Shown here one piece after another: positions 5,710 to 12,016 of a stretch of DNA of 12,016 nt (positions within the stretch are counted from its first letter, which is position 1; the number at the start of each line of letters is the position of its first letter). Where the stretch lies: assembly GCA_964554385.1 (NCBI GenBank), contig CAZKOM010000069.1:1-12016 (forward strand), written 5' to 3'. The notes beneath the pieces are model-generated. The model saw only the letters and a program-made list of their open reading frames with translations. It was not told the DNA's origin and ran no database searches. Origin of the DNA: JAGKXC01 sp964554385. GTDB lineage: Bacteria; Bacteroidota; Bacteroidia; NS11-12g; UBA955. The position numbers and the translations under genes were made by a program.

Positions 5710-7686
5710 TTATTTGTAAGAACGTTGTTGAACTTTGATATTTTCGTAATTTAATTCTTCTTTGTGCAACTGCCAATCGGAACCTTTGTATTCCCAAGCA
5801 GAAACATAAGCGTATTTGTCGTCATCGCGCATGGCTTCTCCCTCTTCCGTTTGATATTCCTCGCGGAAGTGACCTCCACAACTTTCGTTTCTATCGAGTG
5901 CATCGATACACATCAACTCACCCAAGTCGAGGAAGTCAGCAACACGACCTGCTTTGTCTAATTCAGGGTTGAATTCCTCTATTTTACCCGGTACGCGAAC
6001 ATTTTTGTAGAAGTCTTCACGGAGGGCACGAATTTCAGAAATTGCTTGTTTTAAACCGGCTTCATTTCTTGCCATACCGCACTTATCCCACATAATTAGA
6101 CCTAATTCTCTGTGGTAGCTTTCAACAGAACGTTTACCGTTAATATTCATCAACTGCTGAATTCTGTCGTTTGCCGCTTTTTCAGCAGCTACGAAGGCCT
6201 CATGATCGGTTGAAATTGGTTTGGTATGAATTTCTTTGCTTAGGTAATTTCCGATAGTATATGGGATTACGAAATAACCATCAGCTAAACCTTGCATCAA
6301 AGCCGATGCTCCCAAACGATTGGCTCCGTGATCGGAGAAATTTGCTTCACCTAAAGCATATAGACCAGGAACGGTGGTTTGTAATTCGTAATCAACCCAC
6401 AATCCCCCCATGGTATAGTGTACTGCAGGGTAAATGCGCATTGGGGCTTCGTATGGATCTTCGTCTGTAATTTGTTTGTACATATCAAACAAGTTACCGT
6501 ACTGTTCTTTTACTACTTCTTTCCCTAAGGATAGTAAGATGTCTTCGGAGGGGTTTTCAATACCTCGTTTAGAGGCTTCGGCTCTTCCGTATTTGTTTAC
6601 CATATTGTCTCTAAAATCTAGGTAAACCGCCATTTTACTGCTTCCAACACCGTAGCCAGCATCGCAACGTTCTTTGGCTGCTCTGGACGCAATGTCACGA
6701 GGAACTAAGTTACCGAAGGCAGGGTATCTACGCTCTAAATAGTAATCTCTTTCCTCTTCTGGAATATCGTTGGGATGTCTGTTGTCTCCTTGTTTTTTAG
6801 GCACCCAAATTCTACCATCATTTCTCAAAGATTCACTCATTAGAGTAAGTTTGCTTTGGTAGTGGCCGGAAACTGGGATGCAGGTAGGGTGAATTTGTGT
6901 GAAGCAGGGATTGCCAAAGTAAGCACCTTGTCTGTGAGCTTTCCATGCCGCTGTAACATTAGAACCCATGGCGTTGGTAGATAAGTAGAAAACGTTACCG
7001 TAACCGCCAGTACATAATAAAACGGCGTGACCGAAATATCTTTCCAATTTACCAGTTACTAGGTTACGGGCGATGATGCCACGTGCTTTACCATCAATGA
7101 TAACCAACTCGATCATTTCATGACGGCTATACATTTTTACATTACCTAGACCCACTTGTCTTTCTAATCCGCTGTATGCGCCCAGCAATAACTGTTGTCC
7201 TGTTTGACCCGCTGCGTAAAAGGTACGCTGTACTTGGGTGCCTCCGAAAGAGCGGTTGCTTAAGGTTCCGCCATACTCACGGGCAAATGGAACACCTGCG
7301 GCAACGCACTGATCAATGATATTGGTAGACACTTCAGCAAGACGGTGCACATTGCCTTCGCGAGCTCGGAAGTCACCTCCCTTGATGGTGTCATAGAATA
7401 AACGGTGTACAGAGTCTCCGTCATTTTGGTAGTTTTTAGCAGCATTGATACCGCCTTGAGCCGCAATTGAATGCGCACGACGTGGACTGTCTTGAAAACA
7501 GAAGGCTTTCACTTTGTATCCAAGTTCCGCTAAGGTTGAAGCGGCACTAGAACCAGCTAAACCAGTACCTACTACAATAATTTCGAGGTTTCTTTTGTTG
7601 GCAGGGTTAACCAAGGGAACAGAACTTTTATAGCTCTTCCATTTTTCCGATAACGGGCCCTGAGGAATTTTAGCATCGAGTTTCAT
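5710..7686 (-). CDS. sdhA: Succinate dehydrogenase/fumarate reductase flavoprotein subunit
   Basis: The 658-residue catalytic subunit oxidises succinate to fumarate at a covalently bound FAD on the cytoplasmic side. The N-terminal nucleotide-binding motif is VVGTGLAGSSAA (G40, G42, G45). The FAD-linking histidine is H72 in RAHSIAAQGGINA. Substrate-site residues are visible as H266 (IHPTC), R330 (VPRDIASRA, the proton-delivery Arg), H423 (HYTMGG) and R457 (HGANRLGASAL), with E447 in the FAD-contacting GLYALGEANFSDHG. The length is that of type-B SdhA/FrdA enzymes found in Bacteroidota. It sits 11 nt after sdhC and 7 nt before sdhB, as expected for one transcript. I see no damage or odd residue. 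Confidence 0.98.
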   Translation of the reverse strand: MKLDAKIPQGPLSEKWKSYKSSVPLVNPANKRNLEIIVVGTGLAGSSAASTLAELGYKVKAFCFQDSPRRAHSIAAQGGINAAKNYQNDGDSVHRLFYDTIKGGDFRAREGNVHRLAEVSTNIIDQCVAAGVPFAREYGGTLSNRSFGGTQVQRTFYAAGQTGQQLLLGAYSGLERQVGLGNVKMYSRHEMIELVIIDGKARGIIARNLVTGKLERYFGHAVLLCTGGYGNVFYLSTNAMGSNVTAAWKAHRQGAYFGNPCFTQIHPTCIPVSGHYQSKLTLMSESLRNDGRIWVPKKQGDNRHPNDIPEEERDYYLERRYPAFGNLVPRDIASRAAKERCDAGYGVGSSKMAVYLDFRDNMVNKYGRAEASKRGIENPSEDILLSLGKEVVKEQYGNLFDMYKQITDEDPYEAPMRIYPAVHYTMGGLWVDYELQTTVPGLYALGEANFSDHGANRLGASALMQGLADGYFVIPYTIGNYLSKEIHTKPISTDHEAFVAAEKAANDRIQQLMNINGKRSVESYHRELGLIMWDKCGMARNEAGLKQAISEIRALREDFYKNVRVPGKIEEFNPELDKAGRVADFLDLGELMCIDALDRNESCGGHFREEYQTEEGEAMRDDDKYAYVSAWEYKGSDWQLHKEELNYENIKVQQRSYK

Positions 7687-7697
7687 AGGTATTCAAT

Positions 7698-8366
7698 TTA
7701 TTTAATTAAGCCCAAAAAGATAGTTACGGGCATGCTAGCGAATAAGAATGGAATAATTATCGAAAACCAAGTACCCACAGTTTGGATCATTGGAGTGTAG
7801 GATTTATGGTTAACACCGAGAGTTTGGAAGGCACTTTGAAACCCATGCAATAGGTGATAAGAAAGACTTAAACATCCGAGTACATAAATAACAACAGCCA
7901 TTGGGTTTTGGAAAACCGCAACCATCACTGTAAACATGGTGTTTTCTTCGTTGATACTGTGTAAGAAGCGAGCTTCTACCCAAAAGTGGCGTAGGTGAAC
8001 TACTAAAAACAATAATATTATGGTGCCTAATAAACCCATACTTCTGCTGTACCATGTGCTATTGGCTGAGGAACCATTTACTGCATAGTTCTGAGGTCTG
8101 CGTTTTGCATTGGTAGATGCCAAATACAAACCTTGAAATACGTGTAAAATTAGACCTAGAAATAGTCCGATTTCCATTGCTCGGATATACCAAGTATGTC
8201 CCATGAATTCGGCAGCGATATTAAACGTTTCTCCACCATCGTTCATGTAAATTAGTGCGTTAATTCCGCAATGCACAACCAGAAAGGTAATTAAAAAGAT
8301 TCCGGTGAGTGACATAATGAGTTTTCTGCCAAGACTGGAAGAAAATAGAAACGAGAACAAATTCAT
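7698..8366 (-). CDS. sdhC: Succinate dehydrogenase cytochrome b558 subunit
   Basis: The 222-residue membrane anchor has five hydrophobic helices (roughly residues 15-40, 60-85, 107-128, 145-170 and 195-220). It belongs to the single-anchor di-heme b558 family, so no sdhD is expected. Candidate heme ligands in successive helices are H32, H75, H124 and H171 or H174; the comparable subunit of Wolinella fumarate reductase also uses four histidines. It ties SdhAB to the cytoplasmic membrane and reduces menaquinone. It is the first gene of sdhCAB, with a likely promoter about 30 nt upstream. Confidence 0.95.
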   Translation of the reverse strand: MNLFSFLFSSSLGRKLIMSLTGIFLITFLVVHCGINALIYMNDGGETFNIAAEFMGHTWYIRAMEIGLFLGLILHVFQGLYLASTNAKRRPQNYAVNGSSANSTWYSRSMGLLGTIILLFLVVHLRHFWVEARFLHSINEENTMFTVMVAVFQNPMAVVIYVLGCLSLSYHLLHGFQSAFQTLGVNHKSYTPMIQTVGTWFSIIIPFLFASMPVTIFLGLIK

Positions 8367-8395
8367 AATGTATTAAATTGTCTGTTAGTTGGGAG

Positions 8396-8403
8396 CAAAA
8401 ATA
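8396..8403 (-). promoter_or_regulatory. -7 promoter box of sdhCAB
   Basis: TATTTTTG on the minus strand (8403 to 8396) fits the Bacteroidota consensus TAnnTTTG exactly. The transcript would start near 8391, giving a leader of about 25 nt before sdhC. There is no clear -33 box; the word CATTAGTTTT lies in that position and is repeated further upstream. Confidence 0.5.
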
Positions 8404-8496
8404 AGGTTTTTTGACCTAAAACTAATGATTGTTAGTGTTTCCCTACTTGTATTTGGAATGCGTTCAAATAAGGATGTAGTGCTTTGAAAACTAATG
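8399..8496. repeat. Two-copy module upstream of sdhC
   Basis: The pair AAATAAGG ... AAAACTAATG occurs twice in the 209-nt gap between ribE and sdhC: at 8399-8427 with 11 nt between the words, and at 8466-8496 with 13 nt between them. The first copy overlaps the proposed sdh -7 box. The spacers are not alike. It may be a duplicated promoter or paired binding sites for a regulator. I see no gene in this gap. Confidence 0.4.
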
Positions 8497-8536
8497 GTTT
8501 GCACAAAAGGAGTTGGTGTTATTGCCATGTTGTTTG

Positions 8537-8557
8537 CTTAGGAATTTTTAGCCTAAG
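8537..8557 (-). terminator. Short hairpin after ribE, weak terminator candidate
   Basis: CTTAGG (8537-8542) pairs with CCTAAG (8552-8557) across a 9-nt loop, just beyond the ribE stop codon. The stem is short and no T-run follows on the minus strand, so termination is uncertain. Confidence 0.25.
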
Positions 8558-8575
8558 TTTATACAAACGAAAATC

Positions 8576-9163
8576 CTACAGGTTCATAGCTTGATATTTT
8601 TGGACGTATTTCCCAAAAATATCAAATTCTAAGTTCACCTGATCACCCTCTTCCAAGAATTTTAAGTTGGTATGTTCCCATGTATATGGAATGATTGCCA
8701 CTGAAAATGCGTCGGGGAAGGAATCTACCACTGTAAGGCTTATGCCGTTTACTGAAATACTGCCTTTATTAACGGTTATACCTGCTTCTCTGTCGTGTTG
8801 AATGAAAATTAAATAGGAGCCATCTACATCATGGATTTCATCGATAAGCCCTATACAATCCACATGGCCTTGTACATAATGTCCATCAAATCTACCTGTT
8901 ACCGGTAGACAACGTTCAATATTAACGTAATCGCCAATTTTTAATAGTCCTAAATTAGTGCGTTGTAAGGTTTCTGCAATGGCGGTTACCCAGTATCCTT
9001 GCTCGGATTTTTCGGTAACGGTTAAGCATATACCATTATGCGATATGCTCTGGTCTATGGAAATTTCATCCAAAAATGGACAGGAGATATGAAAATGTAC
9101 GTTCGTCTGACTAGAACGAATTTCTAAGACGATCGCGATTGTTTCGATGATGCCTGTAAACAT
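8576..9163 (-). CDS. ribE: Riboflavin synthase (alpha chain)
   Basis: The 195-residue enzyme converts two molecules of 6,7-dimethyl-8-ribityllumazine to riboflavin plus a pyrimidine that is recycled; it works in the cytoplasm as a trimer. It has the invariant start MFTGIIE and two lumazine-binding barrels. The first barrel holds SHNGICLTV and ETLQRTNLG. The second, from about residue 98, holds GHVDCIG, KGSISVNGISLTV, IPYTWEHTNL and the ending DIFGKYVQKY. The length is typical (about 195-215). It stands alone here, divergent from grpE, with no other rib gene in the window. I saw no FMN riboswitch in the short upstream region and no clear promoter box; TGGATTTG (9208 to 9201, minus) is one mismatch away. 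Confidence 0.95.
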   Translation of the reverse strand: MFTGIIETIAIVLEIRSSQTNVHFHISCPFLDEISIDQSISHNGICLTVTEKSEQGYWVTAIAETLQRTNLGLLKIGDYVNIERCLPVTGRFDGHYVQGHVDCIGLIDEIHDVDGSYLIFIQHDREAGITVNKGSISVNGISLTVVDSFPDAFSVAIIPYTWEHTNLKFLEEGDQVNLEFDIFGKYVQKYQAMNL

Positions 9164-9211
9164 GTTGACTTGCCGAAGTTATGACAAAAAACATACAATT
9201 CAAATCCAAAG

Positions 9212-9246
9212 TTGTTTATGACAGTTTGTCTTAATGTACTTTTTGG
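9212..9246 (+). promoter_or_regulatory. Weak promoter candidate for grpE-dnaJ
   Basis: A TTG at 9212-9214 precedes TACTTTTTG at 9237-9245, a -7-like box with one extra T, at a roughly suitable distance. No CIRCE element (inverted TTAGCACTC) is present in the 135-nt gap between ribE and grpE, so HrcA control is unlikely. Confidence 0.22.
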
Positions 9247-9298
9247 CAAAAAAGTTGAACAATTGTGATGGAAATAAGAGAAAATACAAAGTAAGAAT

Positions 9299-9895
9299 AT
9301 GGAAAATACTCATTTAGAACAGGAAAACGAGGAATTAAAAAACGAATCAAACAACAATGAGACCGATTCCGTTCCTACTGAAGATAACGGTGGCTCTGAC
9401 AATGTTGCCACTACGGATACGGAAGGGGGGGCAGAAAATGACACTATGACTACCGATGTTGCCCAACTATTGCAAGATGAAAAAGATAAATATCTTCGAT
9501 TGTATAGTGAATTTGATAATTATAGAAAGCGCACTGCAAAAGATAGATTGGAGTGGATGCAAACTGCTTCCAAAGATTTAATTGTAAGTTTGTTGCCCGT
9601 AGTTGACGATTTTGAAAGAGCGTTAAAGGCAATGGAACAATCTTCTGAAAATAATGAGTCTGCGAAAGAAGGTATATTATTAATTTACAATAAATTGATG
9701 GGATTGTTACAGAAGTCTGGTTTGCAGGCAGTTACGAGTATTGGTGAGGTCTTTGATGTAGAGAAGCATGAAGCGATTACTCAATTTGCTGCTCCTACCG
9801 AAGATTTAAAAGGAAAAGTTATCGACGAAGTGGAAAAGGGATATATGTTACATGATAAAATAATTCGATTCGCCAAAGTAGTAGTTGGCAATTAA
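9299..9895 (+). CDS. grpE: GrpE, nucleotide exchange factor for DnaK
   Basis: The 198-residue cytoplasmic co-chaperone promotes ADP release from DnaK. Residues 1-50 are acidic, rich in Asn, Thr and Glu, and probably disordered. A long helix follows (about 55-95, including EKDKYLRLYSEFDNYRKRTA), which forms the dimer stalk in this family. The segment SLLPVVDDFERAL at 98-110 and the C-terminal beta domain (GEVFDVEKHEAI, GYMLHDKIIRFAKVVV) match the GrpE signature. The length is usual for the family. A run of seven G at 9425-9431 lies in the disordered part. dnaJ starts 11 nt after the stop, so the two form an operon; neither dnaK nor hrcA is nearby. Confidence 0.96.
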   Translation: MENTHLEQENEELKNESNNNETDSVPTEDNGGSDNVATTDTEGGAENDTMTTDVAQLLQDEKDKYLRLYSEFDNYRKRTAKDRLEWMQTASKDLIVSLLPVVDDFERALKAMEQSSENNESAKEGILLIYNKLMGLLQKSGLQAVTSIGEVFDVEKHEAITQFAAPTEDLKGKVIDEVEKGYMLHDKIIRFAKVVVGN

Positions 9896-9906
9896 TAAAC
9901 TATTAA

Positions 9907-11019
9907 ATGAGCAAAAGAGATTTTTATGATATTTTAGGTGTCAGCAAAAGTGCTTCCGCCGATGAAATAAAAAAGGCTTATAGAAAGTTAGCGATTAAAT
10001 ATCACCCAGATAAGAATCCGGGGGATAAAGAAGCCGAAGAGAAATTTAAAGAAGCGGCTGAGGCGTATGATATATTGAGTAATCCTGAAAAGAAACAGCG
10101 ATATGACCAGTTTGGCCACGCCGGTATGGGCGGTGGCGGTGGCTATGGTGGTGGCGGTTTCAGTATGGATGATATCTTTTCTCAGTTTGGAGATATTTTT
10201 GGTGATGGAGATGTGTTTGGGTCCTTCTTTGGAGGCGGTGGACGTGGAGGTTCTCGCAGAAGTGTAGGTTCCAATATACGGATAAAACTAAAACTGACAC
10301 TGTCTGAAATGAAGACCGGTGTGGAGAAGAAGGTGAAATATCGCCGAATGGTAGAGGCGGAAGGAGTTAAGTTTGGTACCTGTAAGCAATGTAACGGTCA
10401 GGGAAGTGTTAGAAGAGTTACCAATACGTTCTTGGGTCAAATGGCTACTTCAAGTCCGTGTCCAGTATGTAACGGTTTGGGTAAAATGGTTGAGAGTAAA
10501 CCCAAAGACGCTAATGAGCAAGGTTTAATTTCTCAAGAGGTAGAGACCTCAATAAAGATTCCTGGGGGTGTAGCCGAAGGCATGCAACTCAGTATGAATG
10601 GAAAGGGAAATGCAGGACCCGGAGGTGGAGCATCTGGTGATTTGATTGTATTAATAGAAGGTATAGAGCACGAAGAGCTCACCCGCGATGGAAATAATGT
10701 TTTGTATAATTTGTGGTTGAGTTTTCCCCAAGCTGCTTTAGGTGATTCGGTAGAAGTTCCAACATTGGATGGTAAAGTAAGAATTAAAATTGATGCAGGG
10801 ACCCAGGCTGGTAAAGTACTTCGATTAAAAGGAAAAGGATTCCCAGAAATCAATGGTTACGGAACGGGGGATCAATTGGTGGTAGTAAATGTTTTTGTAC
10901 CTACGAAATTGAATTCAGAAGAAAAGGCCACGATGGAGAAGTTATTGGATGCAGAGAATTTTAAACCTAATGATAAGGAAAAGTCTTTCTTTGATAAAAT
11001 GAGAGATTTCTTCAGTTAA
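9907..11019 (+). CDS. dnaJ: DnaJ (Hsp40) with only one of two zinc sites
   Basis: The 370-residue type-I J-protein brings substrates to DnaK and triggers its ATPase. The J domain spans 1-70 with the essential HPD at 33-35. A Gly/Phe-rich linker covers about 71-118, and two C-terminal substrate-binding beta domains follow, ending in a short Lys/Phe-rich tail. Normal DnaJ has four CxxCxGxG repeats making two zinc sites (I with IV, II with III). Here only II (CKQCNGQG, 159-166) and III (CPVCNGLG, 185-192) remain. The place of repeat I reads RRMVEAEGVKFGT and that of IV reads ESKPKDANEQG, with no cysteines. One complete site is therefore lost while the site linked to DnaK coupling is kept. The loss may be typical of a lineage rather than unique. 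It is the second gene of grpE-dnaJ, followed by a strong terminator. Confidence 0.96.
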   Translation: MSKRDFYDILGVSKSASADEIKKAYRKLAIKYHPDKNPGDKEAEEKFKEAAEAYDILSNPEKKQRYDQFGHAGMGGGGGYGGGGFSMDDIFSQFGDIFGDGDVFGSFFGGGGRGGSRRSVGSNIRIKLKLTLSEMKTGVEKKVKYRRMVEAEGVKFGTCKQCNGQGSVRRVTNTFLGQMATSSPCPVCNGLGKMVESKPKDANEQGLISQEVETSIKIPGGVAEGMQLSMNGKGNAGPGGGASGDLIVLIEGIEHEELTRDGNNVLYNLWLSFPQAALGDSVEVPTLDGKVRIKIDAGTQAGKVLRLKGKGFPEINGYGTGDQLVVVNVFVPTKLNSEEKATMEKLLDAENFKPNDKEKSFFDKMRDFFS

Positions 11020-11048
11020 AAATATCTAATTTAAGAAATGCATAAAGT

Positions 11049-11092
11049 AAGAGAGGCCCATCTGCAAAGATGGGCCTCTCTTGTTGTTTTTA
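11049..11092 (+). terminator. Intrinsic terminator of grpE-dnaJ
   Basis: A perfect 15-bp stem (AAGAGAGGCCCATCT, 11049-11063, with its complement 11068-11082) is capped by GCAA, a GNRA tetraloop, and followed by a T-rich tail (TTGTTGTTTTTATT). It lies 30 nt after the dnaJ stop, between the convergent dnaJ and isocitrate dehydrogenase genes. On the minus strand the tail is poor in T, so it serves mainly the plus strand. Confidence 0.9.
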
Positions 11093-11114
11093 TTAGAAAA
11101 ATACAGTGATTGTA

Positions 11115-12016
11115 TTAGTTAGAAAGACGATTTTTTAGTTCACTATTGATCGCTTCTAAAAAATCCTCAGTATATAAATATTGGTCCTCTGTTACTTTAT
11201 CGCCATAAATACATACCGCCAAATCCTTTGTCATTTTTCCGCTTTCAACAACATCTACACAAACTTTTTCCAGGGTGTTGCAGAAGTTAATTAATTCTTG
11301 GTTGTTATCTAAATTTCCACGATGTATCAAACCTCTAGTCCAAGCGAAAATAGATGCGATTGGGTTGGTTGAAGTTTTTTTACCTTGCTGATGCATCCGG
11401 AAATGTCGAGTAACGGTTCCGTGTGCTGCTTCTGCTTCCATAGTTTTTCCATCGGGTGTAACTAACACACTGGTCATAAGTCCTAAGGATCCAAATCCTT
11501 GAGCAACGGTATCAGATTGAACATCGCCGTCATAGTTTTTACAAGCCCATACGAAGTTGCCATTCCACTTCAAAGCCGAGGCAACCATGTCATCAATTAG
11601 GCGGTGTTCATAGGTGATTCCTTTAGCATCCATGGTTGCTTTGAACTCGTTTTCGTAGATTTCTTGGAATATATCTTTGAATCGACCATCGTATTTTTTT
11701 AAGATGGTATTTTTGGTGCTTAAATACAATGGCCAACCTTTTTGAATGGCAGTGTTGAAGCAGGAACGTGCAAACCCACGAATACTCTCTTCGGTGTTGT
11801 ACATAGCCAATGCTACGCCATCGCCTTTGAAATTGTATACCTCGTGCTCAATAACCTGGCCGTCTTCTCCTTCAAATTTAACTGTTAATTTACCTTTACC
11901 CTTGAATACAGCATCCGTTGCACGATACTGATCACCAAAAGCATGACGACCAACTATAATTGGTGCAGTCCAGTTAGATACCAAACGAGGAACATTTTTC
12001 ATTACAATTGGCTCTC
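11115..12016 (-). CDS. icd: NADP-dependent isocitrate dehydrogenase, eukaryotic type, 5' end outside window
   Basis: The frame is open from the right edge to the stop at 11115-11117. An ATG at 12002 exists, but codons before it (E-P-I-V) continue the family sequence, so the true start is outside the window. About 113 residues are missing from an expected length near 408. The enzyme decarboxylates isocitrate to 2-oxoglutarate with NADP. Counting from that internal Met, R19 in GRHAFGDQYRATD matches human IDH1 R132. Y26 and K97 (YLSTKNTI) match the catalytic Tyr and Lys. D137, D160 and D164 match the metal ligands. HGTVTRH at 194-200 is the NADP-binding loop, with R199 giving NADP preference. 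It belongs to the homodimeric eukaryotic-like group also common in Bacteroidota, not the E. coli Icd group. It is convergent with dnaJ. Confidence 0.95.
   Translation of the reverse strand, partial: EPIVMKNVPRLVSNWTAPIIVGRHAFGDQYRATDAVFKGKGKLTVKFEGEDGQVIEHEVYNFKGDGVALAMYNTEESIRGFARSCFNTAIQKGWPLYLSTKNTILKKYDGRFKDIFQEIYENEFKATMDAKGITYEHRLIDDMVASALKWNGNFVWACKNYDGDVQSDTVAQGFGSLGLMTSVLVTPDGKTMEAEAAHGTVTRHFRMHQQGKKTSTNPIASIFAWTRGLIHRGNLDNNQELINFCNTLEKVCVDVVESGKMTKDLAVCIYGDKVTEDQYLYTEDFLEAINSELKNRLSN

Noticed and set aside
5366..5738. Overlapping open frames on both strands across sdhB
   Set aside because: They are shadows of a strongly conserved iron-sulfur subunit gene, with no independent start signals or recognisable products.
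8404..8417. Small inverted repeat AGGT-N6-ACCT upstream of sdhC as an operator
   Set aside because: Only four base pairs per arm in AT-rich sequence; expected by chance.
9164..9298. FMN riboswitch or CIRCE element between ribE and grpE
   Set aside because: I looked for the conserved RFN segments and for TTAGCACTC/GAGTGCTAA and found neither; the gap is short and AT-rich.
9425..9431. Seven-G run in grpE as a possible phase-variation tract
   Set aside because: It encodes Gly-Gly in a disordered stretch of an important chaperone gene; switching grpE off by slippage is not plausible.
10120..10260. Gly-rich repeats in dnaJ as a repeat element
   Set aside because: This is the normal Gly/Phe linker of DnaJ proteins, not a mobile or tandem element.
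11115..12002. A complete 295-residue isocitrate dehydrogenase starting at the ATG at 12002
   Set aside because: The upstream codons continue the family sequence in frame to the window edge, and the N-terminal third of the enzyme would be missing; this is an edge cut, not a truncated gene.

Overview
The window reads as ordinary chromosomal DNA of a Bacteroidota bacterium. The evidence is the b558-type sdhC-sdhA-sdhB set, a thioredoxin-like protein with the large N-terminal half common in this phylum, a eukaryotic-type NADP isocitrate dehydrogenase, promoter boxes of the TAnnTTTG type and few Shine-Dalgarno sequences. The unusual DnaJ zinc region may point to the Chitinophagales/Sphingobacteriia side, but that placement is a guess. 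No mobile element, CRISPR array, tRNA or rRNA is visible. Codon use looks even throughout, with no clear sign of recent transfer.

Layout from left to right: (1) a 3'-truncated exported thioredoxin-fold protein on the minus strand (1-1379); (2) a divergent alkyltransferase-like DNA repair protein on the plus strand (about 1443-1787); (3) a convergent RluA-family pseudouridine synthase on the minus strand (1867-2544); (4) a divergent plus-strand pair, a NorM-type MATE efflux pump followed after 9 nt by an unrecognised exported, probably beta-barrel protein (2610-4835); (5) a strong terminator hairpin, then the minus-strand sdhCAB operon for succinate:menaquinone oxidoreductase (complex II), read from 8366 down to 4947; (6) a 209-nt intergenic region carrying the sdh promoter and a duplicated sequence module; (7) riboflavin synthase on the minus strand (8576-9163); (8) the divergent plus-strand chaperone pair grpE-dnaJ (9299-11019), closed by a textbook terminator; (9) the C-terminal three quarters of a convergent isocitrate dehydrogenase gene on the minus strand, cut by the right edge.

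Several genes connect metabolically. Isocitrate dehydrogenase and succinate dehydrogenase are citric-acid-cycle steps, and SdhA needs the flavin whose synthesis ends with RibE. GrpE and DnaJ are DnaK co-chaperones; neither dnaK nor hrcA is in the window. No stretch longer than 300 nt lacks a gene; the longest gap is 8367-8575.

I did not find an evident new multi-gene system. The points most worth checking are a DnaJ that has lost one complete zinc site, a small palindrome placed between two back-to-back promoters (rluA-like and MATE), the unknown outer-membrane-like protein coupled to the MATE pump, and the duplicated module upstream of sdhC.
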